Below are positions 1-8,661 of a stretch of 64,000 nucleotides of DNA, one piece after another; the first letter of the stretch is position 1; each line of letters starts with the position of its first letter. A program made the position numbers and the translations under genes. A model generated the notes under the pieces. That model was given only the letters and a program-made list of their open reading frames with translations. It had not been told where the DNA came from and ran no database searches. This stretch comes from an uncultured Acidimicrobiales bacterium. Lineage in GTDB: Bacteria; Actinomycetota; Acidimicrobiia; Acidimicrobiales; Aldehydirespiratoraceae. The DNA lies in the NCBI GenBank assembly GCA_951812975.1, contig CATOTC010000002.1, positions 124,001-188,000 of the forward strand. The letters run 5' to 3'.

Positions 1-2111
<2,111 letters not shown>

Positions 2112-2114
2112 CAG

Positions 2115-3329
2115 TCACTCTCCTACTGGTTCGCGGGCGGATACCTCACGACTACGCCTCAACAACTCGACTAGCTTCGGTGCCGGTGTCAGGGAAGTCT
2201 CTGTGAGTTCCCAACCGATGCCGGCCTCAACCGCCGCGGCTGATGCTTGTGACAGCAACTGCGCCGCAGTTTCGCGGTCAACCTCAAGTGGCTCAGGTGT
2301 CAAACCGTCACGCCCGACTAGTTCCAGAACTGGCTCGTGCTCTGGGATCAACAGGCAACGAGACCGAAGATCGTGATCCGCCTCGTATCCGTAGGCAATA
2401 GCCGCGACACCCAGTGCCGCGACGGCTGTACGCGCTGCCACCTGTGCTTCTCGGCTCACGTTGGCAAAACGCAGACGTCTTAGTGCAGCAAGTGAGATCA
2501 CCGTCGTCTGGCGGGCTCCCGAAATGGTCACCCCACCAGACTGTGCATCGATTGAGGGCGCTATGTTGCCGTGATTGATTTCGGAAGGACGACCGTCAGA
2601 TCCAGCGGTCTTGGCTTTCCCCTTCTCTTGGGCCGCCTCATCTTTGTCAAGCGTCCATACCTGGGCAGGATCGCTGTGTTCATACGCGATCGCCGCGGCA
2701 CGTTCGATCTGGAGCGGATCAATCCGGCTCCCGACCTTGCGCCCGATCTGAGCATCCAAGCCGACGATCTCTGACACATAGGCGCGTTGAAACTTCGAGC
2801 CCTGACCACCCTTGGGGCCAGTCGAGTCCCACTGGCCGAACAAGAGCGCCGATGGTGCATGGCGGAACATCGCTGTCGCGTTGCCCGGACGCGCATCGGT
2901 GATAGCTCGACCGACTTCGCTCAGCCGGAACAACGTTCCTTCAAGCATGCTGTCACGAAAGATTGCGTCCGCAAGTCGATGCGGCGCATCCAACACAGTG
3001 ATCTTGCCGAGGTCTGCGACATCGGCCTCACCCGTGAAATCCACACAAGGAACTGGGAAATGCAACTCCCCTTCTTCCCAACCTTCCTTCAAAGCAAGTT
3101 CAGCACGGTTGGCCTGGGAAGCCACGGAGTCGAGCAACACAGTTGTCACCACGCGGTCCCCTACCTGCCTTTCCTCAACCGCGTACTTGTGCTCTGCATT
3201 GACCTCGTAGGTGGGCGGAAACACCTTCCCGCCAGGCCCGTCCACGGGCTGCAGTCGCATGATCGAGCGAAGCGCGACGGCACCTCCCCCAACCGCATCG
3301 CGCAGCGATTCAATATTCATCTGAGCCAT
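2115..3329 (-). CDS. csb1: Csb1 (GSU0053 family), Cas7 backbone protein of type I-G CRISPR-Cas
   Basis: About 404 residues beginning MAQMNIESLRDAV. Csb1 forms the crRNA-binding backbone of the type I-G Cascade. Family features seen are the N-terminal LRPVDG/FPPTY-like segment (here LQPVDGPGG..VFPPTYEV), the internal SANRAE-like stretch (SQANRAELAL) and a central RHAPSALLFGQWDSTG segment. The start was placed at ATG 3329 because AAAGGAG lies 8 bases upstream; the open frame continues another 15 codons without a better site. It is the first gene of the cas operon seen here. No cas8 (csx17), cas1, cas2 or CRISPR array is present in this window; they would lie to the left if the locus is complete. 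Confidence 0.85.
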   Translation of the reverse strand: MAQMNIESLRDAVGGGAVALRSIMRLQPVDGPGGKVFPPTYEVNAEHKYAVEERQVGDRVVTTVLLDSVASQANRAELALKEGWEEGELHFPVPCVDFTGEADVADLGKITVLDAPHRLADAIFRDSMLEGTLFRLSEVGRAITDARPGNATAMFRHAPSALLFGQWDSTGPKGGQGSKFQRAYVSEIVGLDAQIGRKVGSRIDPLQIERAAAIAYEHSDPAQVWTLDKDEAAQEKGKAKTAGSDGRPSEINHGNIAPSIDAQSGGVTISGARQTTVISLAALRRLRFANVSREAQVAARTAVAALGVAAIAYGYEADHDLRSRCLLIPEHEPVLELVGRDGLTPEPLEVDRETAAQLLSQASAAAVEAGIGWELTETSLTPAPKLVELLRRSREVSAREPVGE

Positions 3330-3411
3330 TTGCGGCTCCTTTCTGTTGAGGCTCCGGCAATCTGCCCAAGCCAATCCGATGATTCTCCTCGAAGGGTGTG
3401 ACAGTCACAGC

Positions 3412-3657
3412 TCAAGATGCTCGTCTCGCGGTAGTCATCGATCGATCCAACTCACCAGTCCAACTTCTGCTGGCCTGTGAGTGCTGTCGCGCGGTGTAGC
3501 CGTGAGTGCTAGTGTCGATAACAAGTGTCTCAACTACCAGAACATCGTTGGACGCAGAGGCGCTGTACCGCAGCCGGATGTCCTCGGGTCCCCGGGAGAA
3601 CTCGACGCACAGATCCTTGTCCGCTCTCAAGGTCTGTTCCCTCAGAAACAAGATCAT
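3412..3657 (-). CDS. hypothetical protein upstream of csb1
   Basis: An 81-residue open frame on the same strand as the cas genes, ending 82 bases before csb1. A modest AAAGGG-type ribosome site precedes the ATG. The first 50 residues (MILFLREQTLRADKDLCVEF onward) look protein-like, with alternating hydrophobic strands, but the tail is rich in S, T and R and looks less natural. I recognise no family. It could be a small accessory gene of the CRISPR locus, a truncated remnant, or not a gene at all. Confidence 0.3.
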   Translation of the reverse strand: MILFLREQTLRADKDLCVEFSRGPEDIRLRYSASASNDVLVVETLVIDTSTHGYTARQHSQASRSWTGELDRSMTTARRAS

Positions 3658-4071
3658 GTGCGCCCTTTCTATCCCTTACGGTGTTGACGCCGGCTGCTCC
3701 AGTCACCCTATCATGTGCTGACAAGCGCGCAACCCACGATCTCGAGAAGGTTTCTGACAGCTGAAACTTGACCGTTAGGCCAAGCGCCGAATCACCGCGA
3801 CCTATACACTGGAGCGCTGGCCACAATTCCATAGCGACCAAACCGCGCGCCTTGCGCCCGCCTTCATTGCAGATAGCCCTTTCGCTGTTGGGAGCAGAGA
3901 TGCCAAAAAACCCAGAGGGCCGTCGCGCCCTCTCCCCATTTTCCCCGCTTGCGACAGGACCGCCTCGGGCACTTCCCAACACCTGGCGGGACTTATATTG
4001 CCGGTGTGAGCCGAAACGAATGGTTCGAACACCTGGTTACTGGATGGTTGCGGTCACGCCGCCCATCGGCG
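3658..4071. other. 414-base stretch without a convincing gene
   Basis: Between the small hypothetical gene and the ferredoxin-reductase remnant I see no convincing coding sequence; open frames on either strand have no recognisable protein and no good ribosome site. It contains one intrinsic-terminator-like hairpin (3905-3933). No CRISPR-type repeats with regular spacing are visible. Confidence 0.5.
3905..3933 (-). terminator. intrinsic terminator at the end of the NYN/remnant transcript
   Basis: Perfect 7-bp inverted repeat AGAGGGC / GCCCTCT (3914-3920 and 3927-3933) with a 6-base loop. Read on the minus strand it is followed by GGG and six T residues (3910-3905). It would stop minus-strand transcription coming from the NYN gene before the cas operon. 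Confidence 0.7.
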
Positions 4072-4420
4072 CTAGAACGCCGCAGCGATGGCGTCTTCAA
4101 GGGAGATGTTGGACTCGATGAGCATTCGGTGGGGCGTCGCTTGGCTGGAGCGGTTGAAACCGAGAACGCCGACCGACCGGCCGGCGCGGCCGTAGACCGC
4201 CACGAAGCGCCGCTCGGTAAGGTTGCCCGTGGCGACGTGCATCTCGTAGTCAGGACCGATACGGCTGGCCATCTGGATCTTGCGGTCGTACCGATCCGAC
4301 CAGAACCAAAGGGACCCGCACGAAAGGCTCGGCCTCATCGTCACCCAACTAGCAAGCGCGCATGCGCATCCCCAGCCACAGCGTTGCCCCGATGCTCAAG
4401 CCGCATCACTTCCCCGAACT
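4072..4420 (-). pseudogene. decayed duplicate of the ferredoxin reductase 3' end
   Basis: This stretch is clearly homologous to the last part of the intact ferredoxin reductase gene at 5430-5781, including the shared WFWSD.YDRKIQM.RIGPD and GFNR....YRMLIES-type segments and the same TAG stop context. Only the C-terminal roughly 115 residues are represented. An extra base in the AAA run near 4308-4310 and another near 4350 shift the frame, so it cannot be translated as one piece. Homology stops near 4420, just before the NYN stop codon. The divergence from the intact copy is considerable, which suggests an old duplication or a flank brought in from a related genome. Confidence 0.85.
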
Positions 4421-4434
4421 GTGGCAGCGGTCTC

Positions 4435-5064
4435 TTACCATTCGGGTGGTCTGGTGATGGTTCCGATTTCGTCGGTCAACGTGTCTGGGAACTGACTTCG
4501 CTTCAAGTGACTCTTCCAGAGACGCTTCACGTAGGTCGCAGAATCGGCCAGATTCCTTGTGCTCCGAATGCGGGGGTCTGGGTTGACCACCACGACGCGT
4601 ATACCCAAGCCGTCGCGCACAAATCGCATCGCCCCGGCGAAATCGGCATCGTTGGATACAACTACCGCTTGCTCACATTCACCGTTGAAGCCATCGACCA
4701 GCAAACGAGTCGCAAGGTTCACATCCGATCCCTTCTCCTCTGAATCCCTCACCAACACGCTTCTGGGTAGCCCCGGCACCGGCTCCGCTAGGGGACGACG
4801 CTTGACTCCGGACCTGAAGTAACCGTAGTAGACAAACATATTCGGTAGCGTCTCCAGCGCCCTGAGGTAGATGAGTTGCCGCTGAGGCTGCCTTTGGTTG
4901 CCGGGACGAATTTCGAGCCGGGACGTGAAGTAGCAGACTCTGTTGATGGTGTCCTCGGGAAAGAGGTTCTCGGCCAGTTTGTGCAGGTCAAGCCACCGAT
5001 ACGGAGTGTCCTTGAGAGCGCGGTAGTAGAGATTGAAACCGTCGATGTACATATTCGTGATCAA
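4435..5064 (-). CDS. NYN-domain (PIN-like) putative ribonuclease
   Basis: A 209-residue protein. The N-terminus I-T-N-MYIDGFNLYY holds the first acidic residue of the NYN/PIN active site, EEKGSDVNLATRLLVDGF supplies the second acidic cluster, and VVVSNDADFAGAMRFV the third, which is the usual NYN/LabA arrangement for metal-dependent RNA cleavage. The TTG start at 5064 is preferred: it has GGAGG 6 bases upstream, and the frame further upstream runs into the duplicated hairpin segment. It sits alone between that segment and the reductase remnant, facing the cas operon. Some NYN proteins are toxins or RNA-decay enzymes; its role here is unknown, and a defence role is only suggested by position. 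Confidence 0.75.
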   Translation of the reverse strand: MITNMYIDGFNLYYRALKDTPYRWLDLHKLAENLFPEDTINRVCYFTSRLEIRPGNQRQPQRQLIYLRALETLPNMFVYYGYFRSGVKRRPLAEPVPGLPRSVLVRDSEEKGSDVNLATRLLVDGFNGECEQAVVVSNDADFAGAMRFVRDGLGIRVVVVNPDPRIRSTRNLADSATYVKRLWKSHLKRSQFPDTLTDEIGTITRPPEW

Positions 5065-5074
5065 CTGCCGCCTC

Positions 5075-5194
5075 CGCCAAAAGACAGAGACCGCCCCGAA
5101 GGGCGGTCTCGACCCTACCGTCGAATCGAATAGGGGGTAATGCTGAAACACTATCGTCAGCATCATCGACCGTCAACACCACTCGTCAAGACAG
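5075..5194. repeat. direct repeat, copy A' (upstream of the NYN gene)
   Basis: A segment of about 120 bases that matches 5271-5391 at most positions, starting CGCC(A/G)AAAGACAGAGACCG and ending near GTCAAGAC. The first 70 bases match best. This copy overlaps the 5' leader of the NYN gene. Two copies only, so this is a duplicated block and not an array. Confidence 0.85.
5087..5110 (-). terminator. 10-bp hairpin with UUCG loop in copy A'
   Basis: Perfect 10-bp stem GAGACCGCCC / GGGCGGTCTC. On the minus strand the loop is C-UUCG-G, a hyperstable tetraloop, and the stem is followed by TGTCTTTTGG. It resembles a weakly T-tailed terminator. It lies only about 20 bases upstream of the NYN start, so it could also act as an attenuator or insulator. 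Confidence 0.55.
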
Positions 5195-5210
5195 GTTGAA
5201 AGGAAATAGA

Positions 5211-5230
5211 GGACACGAGAGGACACGAGA
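5211..5230. repeat. 10-bp tandem duplication
   Basis: GGACACGAGA occurs twice in a row between the two copies of the 120-base duplicated block. No gene is present here. Confidence 0.9.
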
Positions 5231-5270
5231 CACAACCTGGTGATCAAACGCCGTCTCGACCAACAGTGTC

Positions 5271-5391
5271 CGCCGAAAGACAGAGACCGACCCGAAAGGC
5301 GGTCTCGACCCTACCGCCGAAGCGAATAGGGGGCAGTGCCTGAACTCTGACGTCCGGGGCACCGACCGTCAACGCCCCACGCCAAGACGCG
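5271..5391. repeat. direct repeat, copy A, downstream of the ferredoxin reductase gene
   Basis: Partner of 5075-5194. It lies 39 bases beyond the stop codon of the intact ferredoxin reductase gene and contains the matching hairpin (5283-5306, stem with one mismatch), so it is probably the original 3' end/terminator region of that operon. The whole stretch 5065-5429 is otherwise gene-free. Confidence 0.85.
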
Positions 5392-5429
5392 AGCCCAACG
5401 GCCGATTCCCCCGTTTGGTGGCCGACCCG

Positions 5430-6671
5430 CTAGAACTCGGCCGCGACGGCGTCGCTGAAGGAGGTGCCGGACTCGATGAGCATCCGGTAGCGCATAACAT
5501 GGCGCGGGCGGTTGAAACCGAGAACGCCGACTAACCGGCCGGCACGGCCGTAGATCGCCGCGAAGCGCCTCTCGGCGAGGCTGCCCGTGGCGACGTGCAT
5601 CTCGTCGTCGGGACCGATACGGCCCGCCATCTGGATCTTGCGGTCGTACTGATCGGACCAGAACCAGGGAACAGGCACGAAAGGCTCAGCCTCGTCGTCA
5701 CCGACCAGCAGGCGCCCGGCCGCATGCGCGCCCTGTGAAACAGCGTTGTCCCAATGCTCGACCCGCATCACCTCGCCGAAACGTTGATTGGGCCAGCGGG
5801 CAACATCACCCGCAGCGGTCACGCCGGGAGCGGCCAGACAGGTGGCGTCACACACCACACCGTTGTCGATCCTCAACCCCGAACCCTCAAGCCACTCCGT
5901 GTTGGGAACCACGCCTATGCCGACCACGACAACGTCGGCCTCGATCACACTGCCGTCGCTGAGCCGCACCCGCTCCACCCGGTCCTCGCCCTCGATCGCC
6001 TCAACACCCACGCCGGTGCGCAGGTCGACACCGTGCTCACGGTGCAACTCAGCACAGACAGCGCCCATCTCATCGCCCAGCACCCGACTCAGAGGCTGGG
6101 GCAACGACTCGATCATCGTCACCTCGAGTCCCTGCGTCCGAGCGGTGGCCGCCACCTCGGCACCAATGAACCCGGCACCCACGACGACCACCCGAGTTGG
6201 ACCCGCATCGAAAGCGGCGCGGATCGCCAGCGAGTCGTCCAGGCTGCGCAACACGAACACGCCGTCGAGCCCCTCCGAGCCCCTCAACGTGCGACAACGC
6301 GCACCCGTCGCGATCAACAGCCCATCAACGACGAACTCCTCACCACCCCGACCACCGCGCCCACTGCAGCCCTGATCGTCGAGATCGACGATCCCCAAGC
6401 GCCGAGACGCCAGATCGAAGCTCGTAGCCCGCACACCCAGACGAAGCTCAAGATCAAGGTCATCAAGCTTGTCGGGCTGTGTCAACGCCAAACGGTCCTC
6501 GCCCCAGTCGCCGGCCAGGAACTGCTTTGACAACGGCGGTCGGTCGTACGGAGCGTGCAGTTCGTCGCCGATCAGCGTGATCGACCCGTCGAAGTCCTGA
6601 CGCCGAAGAGCCTCGGCTGCCCGTATCCCTGCCAGAGAAGCTCCGACGATAGTGACAGAGCGCCGCGTCAT
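5430..6671 (-). CDS. FAD-dependent NAD(P)H:ferredoxin reductase
   Basis: A 413-residue pyridine nucleotide-disulfide-type reductase. The FAD site VGASLAGIRAAEALR is at residues about 9-23, followed by the DRPPLSK motif typical of ferredoxin/putidaredoxin reductases. An NAD(P) site, VVVGAGFIGAEVA, lies near residues 162-174; ATGARCR and AAGDVARWPN are the second FAD signatures, and the C-terminus is a reductase_C-like domain. It would pass electrons from NAD(P)H to the ferredoxin encoded just upstream (52-base gap). It is the last gene of the methylated-amine operon. A decayed copy of its 3' end lies at 4072-4420. The natural oxygenase or methyltransferase partner cannot be told from sequence. 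Confidence 0.85.
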   Translation of the reverse strand: MTRRSVTIVGASLAGIRAAEALRRQDFDGSITLIGDELHAPYDRPPLSKQFLAGDWGEDRLALTQPDKLDDLDLELRLGVRATSFDLASRRLGIVDLDDQGCSGRGGRGGEEFVVDGLLIATGARCRTLRGSEGLDGVFVLRSLDDSLAIRAAFDAGPTRVVVVGAGFIGAEVAATARTQGLEVTMIESLPQPLSRVLGDEMGAVCAELHREHGVDLRTGVGVEAIEGEDRVERVRLSDGSVIEADVVVVGIGVVPNTEWLEGSGLRIDNGVVCDATCLAAPGVTAAGDVARWPNQRFGEVMRVEHWDNAVSQGAHAAGRLLVGDDEAEPFVPVPWFWSDQYDRKIQMAGRIGPDDEMHVATGSLAERRFAAIYGRAGRLVGVLGFNRPRHVMRYRMLIESGTSFSDAVAAEF

Positions 6672-6723
6672 AGAAGCAAGAACCGTGGTGCGCCCTCTGT
6701 CGACCCGTCAGCCCCCAGGCCCC

Positions 6724-6915
6724 TCAGCCCTGAACTGATATGGCCTGCTTGGGGCAACGCTGAACACACTCATCGACGCGCGCGCGATCCTCCTCGCCGG
6801 GTTCTTCGTTGAGAACATAGAGGAAGTCGTCGTCACGCACCTCAAAGATGTCTGGAGCGATCTGCATGCAGATGGCGTTGCTCTCACAGAGGTCGAAGTC
6901 AACCACGATCTTCAT
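6724..6915 (-). CDS. small ferredoxin, probably [3Fe-4S] type
   Basis: Sixty-three residues: MKIVVDFDLCESNAIC, then CVQRCP near the C-terminus. The C-x5-C...C-x3-CP pattern lacks the central cysteine of a 4Fe site, as in the [3Fe-4S] ferredoxins that serve cytochrome P450 and related oxygenases. An AAAGGTGA ribosome site lies 5 bases before the ATG. Partner of the ferredoxin reductase that follows. No P450 or Rieske oxygenase is in the window, so the electron acceptor is unknown; reduction of the corrinoid used by the neighbouring MttB-like enzyme is an alternative. Confidence 0.85.
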   Translation of the reverse strand: MKIVVDFDLCESNAICMQIAPDIFEVRDDDFLYVLNEEPGEEDRARVDECVQRCPKQAISVQG

Positions 6916-7012
6916 GGGTCACCTTTCCTATTGGGTCTAAGGGAAACGGGTCACAGGGGAACAAGTCACCCGGGAACTTAGCCCAATGTGCGCCCCGGTG
7001 TGAACATCGGCG

Positions 7013-8581
7013 TCAACCAGCCCCAGATCCAGAACCGCCGCCGGTGCGGTCAACCACGATGTTGTAGCGCTCGCGCACCGCAGCGTCCGCAACAGGATCG
7101 ATGTGGGCCGGGAAATGGGACGACAAGACCTGCGCAGCGAACTCGTGGGCGACCTGCAGCGCGTGCTTGCCGCCGGCCTCGATCCAGTCGTCGGGAGTGT
7201 CCCGATCGCCGATGAGCGGATAGATGTACTCCTTCTGCATCAACTCGAGCGTCTGGGGCGAGCCGAGGAAATGACCCGGCCCGTTCACGACCTCCTCGAT
7301 CAAGGCGGCCGAAAGCGTCTCGTCGTTGACCTCGATGCCCCGGACGGTGCGGTTGATCGAGCCCAGCATGTCGTTGTCGATCACCAGCGCCTCCAGCGAA
7401 CAGCTCAGCAGACTCCCGAGCATCCCCGCGCTCTCATACACGAGATTGGCGCCCGCCTGGCCCGCCAGCACGACATTGATCCCCTTCTCGTAACCGGCCT
7501 GGTTGTCGGGGACTTTCGAGTCGGTCATGCCCGCCGCCACACCCGAAGGCAGCCCGATCCAGTTCACAACCTGCGCGGCAGCCGCGTTGAGCACCCCCTC
7601 CTCACCGCTCCCTCCGCTCATCGCCCCCGTGCGGAGGTCCGAAACGAAGGGCCACAGCCCCATCACGCAGGGATGGCCGGGACTCATCAAGTTGACCGCA
7701 GTCAGCGCCGCCAGGCATTCGGCGAGCGCCTGGGCCAGCGAACCGGCCAACGCGGCGGGTGAGGTGGCCCCGGCCTGGCCCGCCGACAACAGGTTGATCG
7801 GCATGCCCGACTCCACCTGGGCAACCATGCAGTTCGTCGATTCCTCAGCGAAACGCAGCGGCGGAACGACGAAGGTGTTGTTGGCCGCGACGAACGGTCG
7901 TTTGCGGAATGATCCCTCTCCGCCCGCCATCATGTCGTACATCTCGACGGTCTCATAGACGTGCGCCCGTTCGAACCACGAGGTGCCGACAGGCTTGCCG
8001 GTGCCGGCCGTGGCGGCATAGGCCGTGTTGAGATCCAGTTCCCGCGAGTCCTCGCGGTCCCGCGCCACCACTGTGCGGACAAAGAAGTGGATGTTGTCGA
8101 GATGGTCGACCAGCCGGGCGCAGTTGTAGACGTCCTGTGCGGTGCTGTGCCGGAAGGTGTTGGTCTGGTAGTCGTACATCAACACTGCGGCCCCGGCGGT
8201 CCCGAAATGGACCCGGTCGCCCCCGACCTCGATCGATTTGTCATCGTCGAAGCCGTGCCAGGTCCATTCTTTGGCGGCCGTGGCAATGGCGTTCTCGACG
8301 AGTGCTCTGGGGTAAAGAAGCCGACCTGAGTCGTCAAGGCTGCCGCCCGCGTCCACGACCACCTCCACGAACTCCGGAACCGGAGATCCCATCCCCACAC
8401 CTTCCAGAAGGTTCAGCGCCGTGTCGTAGACCTGCTGCATCTCCGAGTCGACCAGAGGCTTGAACTTCCCGCCTGGCAGCCCGGGCCGCACCGGGCGTGC
8501 GTCTTCCTGCAGCGGTGCGGCGCGCTCCGCGATGCGCCCGGCACGTCCGCCTGACCTGCGGCGACGAGGCTCCTCGCTCAC
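7013..8581 (-). CDS. MttB-superfamily (trimethylamine/betaine-type) corrinoid methyltransferase
   Basis: About 522 residues of the MttB superfamily, recognised from a TIM-barrel protein with segments such as KFKPLVDSEMQQVYDTALNL, FGTAGAAVLMYDYQTN, GVAAGMTDSKVPDNQAGYEK and the ending HFLGS..TLELMQKEYIYPL. There is no in-frame amber codon, so it is a non-pyrrolysine member such as those acting on glycine betaine or other quaternary amines. It lies between the dehydrogenase genes and the ferredoxin genes of one minus-strand operon. The start is uncertain: GTG 8581 fits the RRRR-rich N-terminus of relatives, while GTG 8623 would add 14 residues. No corrinoid protein gene is adjacent. The substrate is inferred only from context. 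Confidence 0.8.
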   Translation of the reverse strand: MSEEPRRRRSGGRAGRIAERAAPLQEDARPVRPGLPGGKFKPLVDSEMQQVYDTALNLLEGVGMGSPVPEFVEVVVDAGGSLDDSGRLLYPRALVENAIATAAKEWTWHGFDDDKSIEVGGDRVHFGTAGAAVLMYDYQTNTFRHSTAQDVYNCARLVDHLDNIHFFVRTVVARDREDSRELDLNTAYAATAGTGKPVGTSWFERAHVYETVEMYDMMAGGEGSFRKRPFVAANNTFVVPPLRFAEESTNCMVAQVESGMPINLLSAGQAGATSPAALAGSLAQALAECLAALTAVNLMSPGHPCVMGLWPFVSDLRTGAMSGGSGEEGVLNAAAAQVVNWIGLPSGVAAGMTDSKVPDNQAGYEKGINVVLAGQAGANLVYESAGMLGSLLSCSLEALVIDNDMLGSINRTVRGIEVNDETLSAALIEEVVNGPGHFLGSPQTLELMQKEYIYPLIGDRDTPDDWIEAGGKHALQVAHEFAAQVLSSHFPAHIDPVADAAVRERYNIVVDRTGGGSGSGAG

Positions 8582-8661
8582 TGTGGCTTCACAGTCCCTC
8601 CCGTGCGGATGCCCGGCCCACACAACAGTGCGGCTGCGAAACTGTAACGCATCGACCGCAG

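Noticed and set aside
3530-3982. 150-codon minus-strand open frame
   Set aside because: Crosses the terminator hairpin, has no ribosome site, and its composition is not protein-like.
5075-5391. CRISPR array near the cas genes
   Set aside because: Only two copies, about 120 bases long, 196 bases apart, homologous well beyond a repeat length; no regular spacers.
7013-8623. Pyrrolysine-containing MttB
   Set aside because: No in-frame TAG within the gene; the protein reads through as a non-Pyl family member.
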